Origin: Duganella rivi
Lineage (GTDB): Bacteria > Pseudomonadota > Gammaproteobacteria > Burkholderiales > Burkholderiaceae_D
NCBI RefSeq assembly: GCF_009857435.1
Contig: NZ_WWCK01000010.1
Span: 28,370 to 92,369, forward strand
DNA length: 64,000 bases
Direction: 5' to 3'
The first letter of the stretch is position 1. Each line of letters starts with the position of its first letter. The notes beneath the pieces are model-generated. The model saw only the letters and a list, made by a program, of their open reading frames with translations. It made no database searches and had not been told where the DNA came from. Of this stretch, positions 1 through 8,522 are shown one piece after another. Both the position numbers and the translations under genes were made by a program.

Positions 1-1
1 T

Positions 2-196
2 CAATTGGACTGGTCCGGCGCGCCGCAGGGCCGTGGCAAAGACTCCACCACCACGCTGCACAACAGATTCACGCGCACCTCCGCCAAGAACGGCCAGCAA
101 ACACTGCTTTGCACCAATCTGAGCGTGCCAAAGGGCCAAGGCGTGGAAGACGAAATGTGCGAAGGCGGCATACTGCCGCGCGTGGTGAACAAATGA
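2..196 (+). CDS. C-terminal fragment of an unidentified protein
   Basis: The reading frame is open from the left edge of the window and ends at the TGA at 194-196, so only the last 64 residues are visible. The fragment is basic and polar with two cysteines (in LLCTNLS and DEMCEGG) and no recognisable domain. Its stop codon overlaps the start of the next gene (ATGA), so it is the upstream member of a tight operon. By position it could be the tail of an effector/toxin whose downstream genes are immunity or accessory proteins, but this is a guess from context. I do not recognise the family. Confidence 0.5.
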   Translation, partial: QLDWSGAPQGRGKDSTTTLHNRFTRTSAKNGQQTLLCTNLSVPKGQGVEDEMCEGGILPRVVNK

Positions 197-720
197 TCGC
201 CCGCATTTTGTTGCCGATCATTGCCGCAAGCAGCGTCGCGCAGGCAGCGGATGTCACGCCCATGCACCAGGGCTTGCACCAGTGGCCAGCGCTCGGCGGC
301 AAGTTGATGCTGGTGGTAGGTACGTACCAGGATACTGTCGCTTATCGCCGCAGCTATACCTTCTATTTCAAGGAGGCCAAGGACGAGACCTGGTACCAGG
401 CCCCGGTGTTTAACAAGAAGGGCTTGCCGGAGACGGAGTGGAATAGCGCGTCCGGCGGCGAGACCACGCTGGCCGACGGCGTAGTCGCCGCCCGACCGGA
501 TGGCGTCTACTTCATTACCGCTGACAAGAAGGCGGATCGCGGCTACGCGGAGAGAGGCGATATCACGGTAACCTGGAACAAACTCGTCACCGACGATAAG
601 GACTACCCTGACGGCCCAACATATTTGTTCAAGCCCAGCTTTACGCGCAGTTATCCGAAGTCATCGTTGACCGTGGAGGCGGTGCTGGCGCGCGAGCTTA
701 AAGCGGAGCCCAAGAAATGA
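193..720 (+). CDS. Small exported protein of unknown function
   Basis: This encodes 175 residues. The ATG at 193 overlaps the previous stop (ATGA) and gives a clean signal peptide: MIARILLPIIAASSVAQA, with likely cleavage after AQA. The start is preferred over an upstream in-frame ATG at 109, which would add 28 Arg-rich residues and destroy the signal. The mature part is rich in aromatic and charged residues (RSYTFYFKEAKDETWY), suggests a small beta-rich periplasmic or secreted domain, and has no cysteines. The stop codon again overlaps the next ATG. Family not recognised; translational coupling suggests it works with its neighbours. Confidence 0.6.
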   Translation: MIARILLPIIAASSVAQAADVTPMHQGLHQWPALGGKLMLVVGTYQDTVAYRRSYTFYFKEAKDETWYQAPVFNKKGLPETEWNSASGGETTLADGVVAARPDGVYFITADKKADRGYAERGDITVTWNKLVTDDKDYPDGPTYLFKPSFTRSYPKSSLTVEAVLARELKAEPKK

Positions 721-1279
721 GCGCTGTCGATGCGGCCTATCTCGCAGCCCAGCAGATCGTGGTAAAGGCGACTTGGTCAGCGCGCAGCGTGTCATCGACA
801 AGGGTGGCGAGCACGTGCTGGTATTGAGCCGGAAGTCGGGGCTGTCGCCGTCTAAGCCGGCCGAACGCGAGGAATATCACGAGCTGAAGGCCGTGTATTA
901 CGGGCGCAAGGACGGACGCTGGAAAACCGAGTGGACCGTGCACGATATGGTGGACTGCCCTACCCTGGATTCAGCCGCGGAATTCTTCACGAGCGCGGTT
1001 AGCGTTACCGACCTGAATGGCGACGGCCGCAGCGAAGTCACTATTCCCTATCGCCTGTTTTGCGGTGGCGGTATCGACTACTCGACCGTTAAGGTAATCT
1101 TGCGCGAAGGCGGGACCAAGCTGGCGATACGCGGCGAACTGGAAATGTATCAACCCGGCGGCAAGCCTGCCCTGCAAGGTAAGAAGCAATACGATTCAGT
1201 GTTGGCCCAGCCGGCCAATAACGCGTATAAACAGCACCTGGACGCCGTCTGGGCGCGCATCAGGTTAATCCGACAGTAA
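717..1279 (+). pseudogene. Frameshifted gene, M949_RS01915-like (DLNGDG protein)
   Basis: The ATG at 717 overlaps the preceding stop (ATGA) and opens MSAVDAAYLAAQQIVVK, but that frame runs into a stop near 820. From about 764 the neighbouring frame (KGDLVSAQRVIDKGG onward) continues uninterrupted to 1279. The two join perfectly if one A is restored in the AAA run at 764-766, giving about 187 residues. The C-terminal part contains VTDLNGDGRSEVTIPYR and a CGGGIDYSTVKV stretch, resembling from memory the M949_RS01915 family (named for surface polysaccharide biosynthesis). It is either a real 1-nt deletion, a sequencing error in a short homopolymer, or a slippage site. A TTG at 773 could start a shortened product. 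Confidence 0.55.
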
Positions 1280-1281
1280 CG

Positions 1282-2016
1282 ATGAACCCAATCACTGATT
1301 TGTCGCCATGGCGCCAGCGCCAGGTCGCGATGCTGTACCGCTATGCCTCGCTCGATTACATGAAGGCGCTGGACGACATACTCTCGCGGGTTATCGAGGG
1401 CCACACCACGCCGGCAATTGAGCAGTCCTTGGCGGCATCCTACGCGGAAGTCATGTCCTCGCAACAGCGCATGCATAACGATCCCCGGCTATGGGAACGC
1501 AAGATGCGCGAGACGCTGACCGAGATGCGCCAGTTGCTGCGCGAGGATATAAACGCCCGCAGCCGTGGCCGCTATCGGGCCGGAAGCCTCAATCACTTCT
1601 TCAAGCAAGTCTGCCATGCCGACAGCTATGACGGGTATCGCATGAGTGACGAGTACCACGTCTGCGAACATTTTGTCAGCAAATACAGTGCACCAACCGA
1701 TAGCATCCTGGTCGAACACCTGCGACAACAGCCGCCGGATGAGCGCTGGTTCACCCATCACCTCGCGCAACATTTATTGGATCAGCCAGACTTGCCGCAG
1801 TTCCGCGTGCGTACCGACATCACCGCCCGCAGCGGCGAGTCCCCGCCGCGCGCCGGCGTGTATATCCGCCAGGACGATCCAGCCGCCCCGCCGCAATTTG
1901 CCTGGCCGGAGAAGGACCGAGGACAACTCGTAGACAGCGGGGCCGCCAAACCACGGTGCGGCTGGTACTATGTAGAGCTCAAACACTCGCTAATGTCCGG
2001 AACCGAACAGCGCTAG
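1282..2016 (+). CDS. Cytosolic protein, possible Imm71/Imm72-type immunity protein
   Basis: This encodes 244 residues with no signal peptide or membrane segment. It starts 2 nt after the previous stop, so it is the fourth gene of the operon. The N-terminal half is helical and Arg/Gln-rich (SPWRQRQVAMLYRYASLDY); the C-terminal part has RAGVYIRQDD followed by QFAWPEKDRGQLVDSG, which resembles from memory the C-terminal part of Imm71/Imm72 immunity proteins of polymorphic-toxin loci. The operon tail position fits that idea. The assignment is tentative; the family would have to be confirmed by a profile search. Confidence 0.45.
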   Translation: MNPITDLSPWRQRQVAMLYRYASLDYMKALDDILSRVIEGHTTPAIEQSLAASYAEVMSSQQRMHNDPRLWERKMRETLTEMRQLLREDINARSRGRYRAGSLNHFFKQVCHADSYDGYRMSDEYHVCEHFVSKYSAPTDSILVEHLRQQPPDERWFTHHLAQHLLDQPDLPQFRVRTDITARSGESPPRAGVYIRQDDPAAPPQFAWPEKDRGQLVDSGAAKPRCGWYYVELKHSLMSGTEQR

Positions 2017-2052
2017 CGTTCATTTTCGACCAGTTCGTGGCTTAAACCGGCG

Positions 2053-2068
2053 TGGCACGGGAGTTGCA
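2053..2068 (+). promoter_or_regulatory. Sigma-54 (RpoN) promoter for the HAF-repeat gene
   Basis: The sequence TGGCACG-GGAG-TTGCA matches the RpoN consensus TGGCACG-N4-TTGCW at every defined position, with the GG and GC exactly 10 nt apart. Transcription would start near 2080, about 23 nt upstream of the ATG at 2103. PEP-CTERM genes in related betaproteobacteria are known to depend on RpoN with the PrsK/PrsR two-component system, which fits the neighbouring PEP-CTERM gene. Confidence 0.8.
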
Positions 2069-2102
2069 CTGAGCACTGCATTCACACTGCGGAGGTCACC
2101 AC

Positions 2103-3140
2103 ATGGCGGAACTTACACTGGGCGCGCGCGGCACGGAACAGAGCATCGCGGTCGATATCAATGCGCGCGGGCAGATGGCCGGCATTATCGAGCAGGACAA
2201 TGGCCGCCAGCGCGCCATCCTGTACGATAAGCGCCCTATCGAACTCGGCACGCTGGGCGGCAGCGACGGCTTCACCCGCGATATCAACAATGAAGGTGAC
2301 GTGGTCGGCACGGCGCAAAACGCCAACGGCTACTGGCGCGCTTTCGTGGTTCGCCATGGCGAGCGCATGCAGGATCTCGGCACGCTGGGCGGCAACAGCA
2401 GCTACGGTGCCGCCATCAACGACAAGGGCCAGGTGGCCGGCTTTGCCGATACCAGCGACGGCTATTACCGCGCCTTCCTCAGCGACGGCGAGCATGCCCC
2501 GCGCGACCTCGGCACGCTGGGTGGCAAGATCAGCTACGCAGCCGGCATCAATCACCACGGCGACGTGGTCGGCACTGCCGCCCTGCCCGACGGCTACCGC
2601 CACGCTTTCCTGTACAAGGCCGGCGCCAGCATGCAGGACATCGGCACCCTGGGTGGCCGCTCCAGCAGCGCCAGCGCCATCAACGATAAGGGGGTGATCG
2701 TTGGTGCCTCGGAGACGGCGGATCGCCGCTGGCACGCGTTCGCCTGGGAGCAAGGCAAGATGAGCGACCTGGGCGCGCTGATCGGCTACGGCGACAGCTT
2801 TGCCACCGCCGTCAACAATGCCGGCCACGTGGTGGGCAGCATCCGCGTCGGCGATGAGCGGCGCTCGTTTGTCTACCGCGACGGCAGGATGATTGTGCAT
2901 GCGGGCGGCCACGGGCTGTACCTGGTGAATGCCATCAACAACAATGAACTGGTGATCGGCGCGCGCAGCGCCAGCAACAAGTTCTATGCTTCAACCATGG
3001 TATCAAACCAGGCGCCGGTGGAAGATCATGGCGCCCAGGATTTGCTGACCGCCATTGCGCTGGTGCTGATCACCACGGTGGGCGTGGTGGTGTACAAGCG
3101 CCGCTATCGGGGTATCAGCTTGCCAGCCAGCCCCGTGTAG
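2103..3140 (+). CDS. HAF-repeat protein with C-terminal membrane anchor
   Basis: This encodes 345 residues. A GGAGG at 2091 precedes the ATG. The chain is built of tandem HAF-type repeats of roughly 40 residues with the core (D/E)LGTLGG...S.A..IN..G.VVG.......HAF; GTLGG occurs four times and a fifth copy has decayed to GALIG. Repeats of this kind are predicted to form an extracellular beta-propeller or beta-helix. A C-terminal hydrophobic segment (about 306-325, TAIALVLITTVGVVV) followed by YKRRYRG resembles a sorting or stop-transfer tail but has no PEP motif. No N-terminal signal peptide is present: the protein begins almost at once with repeat sequence, which is odd for an exported protein. 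Probably regulated by RpoN (promoter at 2053). Confidence 0.8.
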   Translation: MAELTLGARGTEQSIAVDINARGQMAGIIEQDNGRQRAILYDKRPIELGTLGGSDGFTRDINNEGDVVGTAQNANGYWRAFVVRHGERMQDLGTLGGNSSYGAAINDKGQVAGFADTSDGYYRAFLSDGEHAPRDLGTLGGKISYAAGINHHGDVVGTAALPDGYRHAFLYKAGASMQDIGTLGGRSSSASAINDKGVIVGASETADRRWHAFAWEQGKMSDLGALIGYGDSFATAVNNAGHVVGSIRVGDERRSFVYRDGRMIVHAGGHGLYLVNAINNNELVIGARSASNKFYASTMVSNQAPVEDHGAQDLLTAIALVLITTVGVVVYKRRYRGISLPASPV

Positions 3141-3217
3141 CACTTTTGTGCGACAGACAAGAACTTCCGTGAGTGGGATAGTGTCGTCCTCATAACATTC
3201 ACACACGGGAGTCCCTG

Positions 3218-3784
3218 ATGAACACCATCCTGCGCCGCATCGCCTGCGCCGCTGCCCTGCTGGCCGCCGGCGCCGCCAACGCCACCACCTATAACTTCAG
3301 CTACACCTTTTCCTACAATTCCCTCTTCGGTAACGATGTCGTCACCGGCAGCTTCGACGGCACGGCCAATGGCAACCTGATTACCAACCTGTCCAACGTC
3401 AAGGTGTACCGCAAGGGCGTTGCCTTCGACGGCGGCAACGATCTGAAAATTTTCAGCTGGAATGAGAATATCAATGCAGTGAGCGGCGGCGCAGTGGCGT
3501 CCTTCGACGGACTCGCCAACAACTTCCTGTTCAGCAGCAGTAGCTCGACCCCAGGCGGCGGCTGGTATAACGGCGAGACCTACGGCATGTATTCGTACAG
3601 CCCCGGCTGGGATCCATCCAAGGCCTACGTGCAGGGCGGCGGCGGCTACGCCCGCGCCGATACCACCAACTATTCGGCCGCCCGCTGGTCTGTCACAGCC
3701 GTACCGGAGCCAGCCACCTACGCCATGCTGCTCGGCGGCCTGGGGCTGGTAGGCGTAGCGGCCCGCCGCCGCAAGGCTGTCTAA
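3218..3784 (+). CDS. PEP-CTERM sorting-domain surface protein
   Basis: This encodes 188 residues. It has a signal peptide (about 1-22, LLAAGAANA), a Gly/Ser/Asn/Tyr-rich mature region typical of matrix or surface proteins, and the C-terminal sorting signal: VPEP at about 162-165, a hydrophobic helix (LLGGLGLVGVAA) and the terminal basic cluster ARRRKAV. Proteins of this class are processed by exosortase (EpsH/XrtA) and act in extracellular polymer or floc formation. No exosortase lies in the window. The leader shares the string CATTCACAC, 22 to 24 nt before the start codon, with the HAF gene upstream, suggesting parallel regulation. Confidence 0.88.
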   Translation: MNTILRRIACAAALLAAGAANATTYNFSYTFSYNSLFGNDVVTGSFDGTANGNLITNLSNVKVYRKGVAFDGGNDLKIFSWNENINAVSGGAVASFDGLANNFLFSSSSSTPGGGWYNGETYGMYSYSPGWDPSKAYVQGGGGYARADTTNYSAARWSVTAVPEPATYAMLLGGLGLVGVAARRRKAV

Positions 3785-3785
3785 A

Positions 3786-4436
<651 letters not shown>

Positions 4437-4453
4437 AGTAATCTCCGATATTC

Positions 4454-5155
4454 TTAGTTGGCGGCGCGCACGGTGCGCTGCTCGATGCGTTTTTCCGGCG
4501 TGGCGTTGACCACGATGCGATGCACGAAGATGCTCGGCAGGTGTACCTGGTCCGGGTCGATCTCGCCGGTTTCCACCAGCTGCTCGACTTCGACGATGCA
4601 AATCTTGCCGGCCATGGCCGCATTCGGGTTGAAGTTGCGCGCGGTTTTGCGGAACACCAGGTTGCCGGCCTTGTCGGCCTTCCAGGCCTTGACCAGCGCC
4701 ACGTCGGCCACCAGGCTGCGTTCCATCACGTATTGCTCGCCGTCGAATTCGCGGATTTCCTTGCCGTCGGCAACGATGGTGCCGACGCCGGTCTTGGTGA
4801 AGAAGGCCGGGATACCGGCGCCGCCGGCGCGCAGCTTCTCCGCCAGGGTGCCTTGCGGCGTGAATTCCAGTTCCAGCTCGCCGGCCAGGTACTGGCGCGC
4901 GAACTCTTTATTTTCGCCCACGTAGGAGGCGATCATCTTCTTGATCTGGCGGGTTTCCAGCAACTGGCCGAGGCCGAAGCCGTCGACGCCGGCGTTGTTG
5001 GAGATGGCGGTCAAGCCGGTGACGCCGGAATCGCGCAGCGCGCCGATCAGCGCCTCGGGAATGCCGCACAGGCCGAAGCCGCCGACGGCAATGGTTTGCC
5101 CGCTTTGAACCACGCCGGCCAAGGCGCTGGCCGCGTCTGGAAAGATTTTATTCAT
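4454..5155 (-). CDS. scoA: 3-oxoacid CoA-transferase subunit A
   Basis: This encodes 233 residues, the normal length for the alpha subunit of 3-oxoacid CoA-transferase. The glycine-rich GGFGLCGIP at 25-33 is the family signature near the N-terminus, and TKTGVGTIVADGKE and NFNPNAAMAG follow in the expected order. It forms a heterotetramer with ScoB in the cytosol and feeds acetoacetate into acetyl-CoA metabolism. It is the first gene of the operon, with a ribosome-binding site AAGGGA before the ATG and a weak sigma-54-like element just upstream (5180-5195). A PAS-LuxR regulator is transcribed divergently. Confidence 0.94.
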   Translation of the reverse strand: MNKIFPDAASALAGVVQSGQTIAVGGFGLCGIPEALIGALRDSGVTGLTAISNNAGVDGFGLGQLLETRQIKKMIASYVGENKEFARQYLAGELELEFTPQGTLAEKLRAGGAGIPAFFTKTGVGTIVADGKEIREFDGEQYVMERSLVADVALVKAWKADKAGNLVFRKTARNFNPNAAMAGKICIVEVEQLVETGEIDPDQVHLPSIFVHRIVVNATPEKRIEQRTVRAAN

Positions 5156-5179
5156 ATACGTCCCTTGTTTGATTTATGT

Positions 5180-5195
5180 TGCGTGTGCCTTGCCA
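5180..5195 (-). promoter_or_regulatory. Weak sigma-54-like element upstream of scoA
   Basis: Read on the minus strand the sequence is TGGCAAG-GCAC-ACGCA. GG and GC have the correct 10-nt spacing and the -24 half is good, but the -12 half has AC instead of TT. A start near 5169 would leave a 14-nt leader holding the ribosome-binding site. Acetoacetate operons (atoDAEB) in enterobacteria are RpoN-dependent, which makes the match plausible but unproven. Confidence 0.3.
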
Positions 5196-5283
5196 ACGTT
5201 ATTAAATGCGTTAGTAAAGCGGCGATCCAGCATAGAATACGCACATCAAAAGTTCAATACCGTAGAAATACCTGCCAGAACAT

Positions 5284-5847
5284 ATGAGCGTTCAGCCTGC
5301 CATTATTGATTACGAATCCATCTTCCTGCACGCGCCGGTCGGCATGTGCATTTCCGAGAATCGCATCATCCAGTCCTGCAACGAGGCGCTGGCCGAGATG
5401 TTCGGCTACAGCCGCGCCCAGCTCGACGGCCTGTCTTTCCTCGCCCTGTACCCGACCATGGACGAGTTCCTGCGCACCGGCGACCGCATCATCCCCATCA
5501 TGAACGCCAAGGGCCGCTACTCGGACGAACGCATCATGCGGCGCGCCGACGGCGAGCTGTTCTGGTGCCACGTCACCGGCCACGCCATGAAGTCCAGCGA
5601 GCCGCTCGGCCCCGGCATCTGGACGTTCGAGGATGTCAGCGAAAAACGCCCCGTCACCGCCGAGCTGACGCCGCGCGAGCGCGAGATCGCCGCCCTGCTG
5701 GTGGAAGGCAAGACCAGCAAAACCATCGCCCGCCAGGTCGACCTCAGCCCGCGCACGGTGGAAATGCACCGCGCCAAGCTGATGCGTAAATTCTCGGCCG
5801 CCACCTCGTCGGAGCTGGTTCACAAGCTGGTCGGCGTGCAGCTGTGA
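5284..5847 (+). CDS. PAS-LuxR transcriptional regulator
   Basis: This encodes 187 residues. A PAS domain (about 10-120, with HAPVGMCISENRIIQSCNEAL and the WTFEDVSEKR exit) is followed directly by a LuxR/FixJ-type helix-turn-helix (126-187, ELTPREREIAALLVEGKTS and LSPRTVEMHRAKLMRKF). There is no receiver or kinase domain, so it probably senses a small ligand or redox signal through the PAS fold and binds DNA directly. It is divergent from scoAB with a 128-nt gap, and convergent with the SDR gene at its end, so scoAB is the most likely target. The ligand is unknown. Confidence 0.85.
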   Translation: MSVQPAIIDYESIFLHAPVGMCISENRIIQSCNEALAEMFGYSRAQLDGLSFLALYPTMDEFLRTGDRIIPIMNAKGRYSDERIMRRADGELFWCHVTGHAMKSSEPLGPGIWTFEDVSEKRPVTAELTPREREIAALLVEGKTSKTIARQVDLSPRTVEMHRAKLMRKFSAATSSELVHKLVGVQL

Positions 5848-6624
5848 TTACATCGCGGTCATGCCATCGTCGGCGGAAATGACGGCGCCGTTGATGAAGT
5901 TGGAGTCCTCGCCGGCCAGCAGCAACAGCAGGCCGTCGAGGTCTTCCGGCTTGCCCGGACGCTTGCGCGGCAGCATCTCGATCAGCTTCTGGCCCTGCTC
6001 GGTGGCGAAGTATTCCTCGTTGATCTCGGTCGAAATATAGCCGGGGCAAATGGCGTTGGTATTGATGCCGTACTTGCCCCACTCCACCGCCATGGCCTTG
6101 GTCATCTGCACCACGCCGGCCTTGCTCATGCAATACACGCCGATCTGCGGCAGCACCCGCAAACCGGCCACCGAGGCGATGTTGATGATGCGGTGCTTTT
6201 TAGATGGATCGCCCTTGACGCGCGCAATCATGCGCTTGGCGGTCTCCTGCGCCACGAAAAAAGCGCCGCGCAGATTGGTGTCCATCACGAAGTTGTAGTC
6301 CTCGGGCGTGACATCGACCAGCCGCTGGGTGGTCGACACGCCGGAGTTGTTGACGAGGATGTCGATCGGCCCCGCTTCGGTCTCGGCGTGGGCAATGGCC
6401 GACTTGATGCTGGCGTAATCCGTCACATCCAAACTGACTACGTGGGCCGCGCCGCCGTCGGCTTCAATCTCGGCGCGCAGTTCCTTCAGGCGCTCGGTGC
6501 GGCGCGAAGCCAGTACCACTTGCGCCCCCGCCTGGGCCAGGACTTTGGCAAACCGGGCTCCGAGACCGCTGGAGGCGCCGGTGATCAGCGCAATTTTTCC
6601 CTCAAAGTTAACTTCTATGCCCAC
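5848..6624 (-). CDS. Short-chain dehydrogenase/reductase (SDR)
   Basis: This encodes 258 residues, a classical SDR. The cofactor motif TGASSGLG is at 15-22, NNSG at 92-95, and the catalytic S151, Y164 and K168 (YCMSK) are all present. An arginine pair after beta-2 (SRRTERL) suggests NADP(H) preference. It ends exactly at the stop of the LuxR regulator (tail-to-tail) and is divergent from ETF-QO, so it could oxidise or reduce a 3-hydroxyacyl or 3-hydroxybutyryl substrate in the same lipid pathway. The substrate cannot be read from sequence. Confidence 0.88.
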   Translation of the reverse strand: MGIEVNFEGKIALITGASSGLGARFAKVLAQAGAQVVLASRRTERLKELRAEIEADGGAAHVVSLDVTDYASIKSAIAHAETEAGPIDILVNNSGVSTTQRLVDVTPEDYNFVMDTNLRGAFFVAQETAKRMIARVKGDPSKKHRIINIASVAGLRVLPQIGVYCMSKAGVVQMTKAMAVEWGKYGINTNAICPGYISTEINEEYFATEQGQKLIEMLPRKRPGKPEDLDGLLLLLAGEDSNFINGAVISADDGMTAM

Positions 6625-6653
6625 GGGCGACTCCTAGTGTTGGTGATAATAGC

Positions 6654-6706
6654 TGTCTAATCGTAATCATTACACAAATCGCCAGGATTAGATTGCGGTG
6701 TCTAAT
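6654..6706. promoter_or_regulatory. Possible operator region between SDR and ETF-QO genes
   Basis: The 174-nt divergent region holds a direct repeat TGTCTAAT at 6654-6661 and 6699-6706 (45 nt apart) and an 11-bp palindrome GTAATCATTAC at 6663-6673 between the copies. These could bind a regulator controlling both genes; no regulator family is identified. Confidence 0.3.
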
Positions 6707-6798
6707 AATGTCGCGGAAAATGGCAGCAATCCGACGGAAAAAGAAGCACGTTCGTGCTAAAATTTTTAAATTCACCACAATCACTATAACAACAGACC

Positions 6799-8475
6799 AT
6801 GACTCAGCCTCAAAACCTCGTAGAACAGTATGGCCCACGCGACGCGATGGAGTATGACGTCGTCATCGTCGGCGGCGGCCCAGCAGGCTTGTCGGCAGCG
6901 ATCAAGATCAAACAATTGGCCGCAGCAAAAGGCCAGGAAGTCTCCGTCGTCTTGCTGGAAAAAGGCGGCGAACTGGGCGCCCATACCCTGTCCGGCGCCG
7001 TGATGGATCCGAAGGCCCTGACCGAGCTGATCCCTGACTGGAAAGAAAAAGGCGCACCGCTGAACACCGAAGTCACCGAAGACCGCGTGCTGTTCCTGAC
7101 CGAGACCAAGGCCTACAAGACCCCCAACCTGCTGCTGCCGAAGTGCTTTGAGAATCACGGCAACTACGTCATCTCGCTGGGCAACGTGGTGCGCTGGCTC
7201 GGCCAGCAAGCCGAAGCGCTGGGCGTGGAAATCTTCCCGGGCTTTGCCGCGGCCGAAGTGTTGTACAACGAGGACGGCTCGGTGAAAGGCGTCGCCACCG
7301 GCAATATGGGCGTGAAGCGCGACGGCGAAGCCGGCCCGGAATTCCAACTGGGCATGGAACTGCACGGCAAATACACCCTGTTCGCGGAAGGCGCGCGCGG
7401 CCACTTGGGCAAGCAGCTGATCGCCAAGTACGACCTGAACAAGGGCAAAGACCCGCAGTCCTACGGTATCGGCATTAAAGAACTATGGGAAATCGATCCG
7501 GCCAAGCACCAGCCAGGCCTGGTGGTGCACACCACCGGCTGGCCGCTGGACAGCAAAACCTACGGTGGCTCTTTCCTCTACCACCTGGAAAACAACCAGG
7601 TAGTGGTTGGCTACGTGGTCGGCCTGAACTACGAGAACCCGTACCTGTCGCCGTACGAAGAATTCCAGCGCTACAAGACCCACCCGGAAATCCGCGGTTT
7701 CTTTGAGGGCGCCAAACGTATCTCCTACGGCGCGCGCGCGATTACCGCCGGCGGCCTGCAATCGCTGCCGAAGCTGGTATTCCCAGGCGGCGCGCTGATC
7801 GGCTGCGACGCCGGTTTCCTGAACATGAGCCGCATCAAGGGTTCGCACGCCGCGATCAAGTCGGGCATGCTGGCCGCTGAATCGGTGTTCGAGGCGCTGG
7901 GCGCCGGCCGCCAGGCCGACGAACTGGCCGCCTACCCGGCCGCGTTCGAGCAATCGTGGCTGCACGAAGAACTGCACGTAGCGCGCAACGTCAAGCCATG
8001 GCTGAACAAGGGCCTGTACCTGGGTTCGCTGATGGCCGGCATCGACCAGATCGTCTTCCGCGGCAAAGCGCCATGGACGCTGCGCCACTCGCACGCCGAC
8101 CACGAGTGCCTGAAACCGGCCTCGCAATTCAGCCCGATCACCTATCCGAAACCGGATGGCAAGCTGACCTTCGACCGCCTGTCGTCGGTATTCATCTCGA
8201 ATACCAACCACGCCGAAGACCAGCCGATTCACCTGACGCTGAAAAATCCGAGCGTGCCGGTCGACGTCAATCTGGCCCAGTACGCAGGCCCGGAAGCGCG
8301 CTACTGCCCGGCCGGCGTGTATGAATTCGTCAAGACCGACGAAGGCGCCGACCGCTTGCAAATCAACGCCCAGAACTGCGTGCACTGCAAAACCTGCGAC
8401 ATTAAAGACCCAACCCAAAATATCGTCTGGATCACGCCGGAAGGCGGCGGCGGCCCGAACTATCCAAATATGTAA
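6799..8475 (+). CDS. etfD: Electron-transfer flavoprotein-ubiquinone oxidoreductase
   Basis: This encodes 558 residues, full length for ETF-QO. The FAD-binding motif VVIVGGGPAGLSAA lies near residues 21-34, followed by the membrane-associated quinone-binding region. The C-terminal 4Fe-4S ferredoxin-like domain keeps its four cysteines, C503 and C527-C530-C533 (NCVHCKTC). It passes electrons from acyl-CoA dehydrogenases via ETF to ubiquinone at the inner membrane, so it links fatty-acid and amino-acid oxidation to respiration. It stands alone and is followed by a strong hairpin terminator. Confidence 0.96.
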   Translation: MTQPQNLVEQYGPRDAMEYDVVIVGGGPAGLSAAIKIKQLAAAKGQEVSVVLLEKGGELGAHTLSGAVMDPKALTELIPDWKEKGAPLNTEVTEDRVLFLTETKAYKTPNLLLPKCFENHGNYVISLGNVVRWLGQQAEALGVEIFPGFAAAEVLYNEDGSVKGVATGNMGVKRDGEAGPEFQLGMELHGKYTLFAEGARGHLGKQLIAKYDLNKGKDPQSYGIGIKELWEIDPAKHQPGLVVHTTGWPLDSKTYGGSFLYHLENNQVVVGYVVGLNYENPYLSPYEEFQRYKTHPEIRGFFEGAKRISYGARAITAGGLQSLPKLVFPGGALIGCDAGFLNMSRIKGSHAAIKSGMLAAESVFEALGAGRQADELAAYPAAFEQSWLHEELHVARNVKPWLNKGLYLGSLMAGIDQIVFRGKAPWTLRHSHADHECLKPASQFSPITYPKPDGKLTFDRLSSVFISNTNHAEDQPIHLTLKNPSVPVDVNLAQYAGPEARYCPAGVYEFVKTDEGADRLQINAQNCVHCKTCDIKDPTQNIVWITPEGGGGPNYPNM

Positions 8476-8492
8476 AAAAGCAACACTTTAAG

Positions 8493-8522
8493 AACAGCGC
8501 GGCTCATCCCCGCGCTGTTTTT
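8493..8522 (+). terminator. Rho-independent terminator after ETF-QO
   Basis: A perfect 10-bp stem AACAGCGCGG / CCGCGCTGTT (8493-8502 with 8510-8519) encloses a 7-nt loop and is followed by a short T run. Confidence 0.85.

Noticed and set aside
3174..3189. A sigma-54 promoter for the PEP-CTERM gene, by analogy with the HAF gene.
   Set aside because: TGGGATA-GTGT-CGTCC lacks the essential GC of the -12 element; too weak to annotate.
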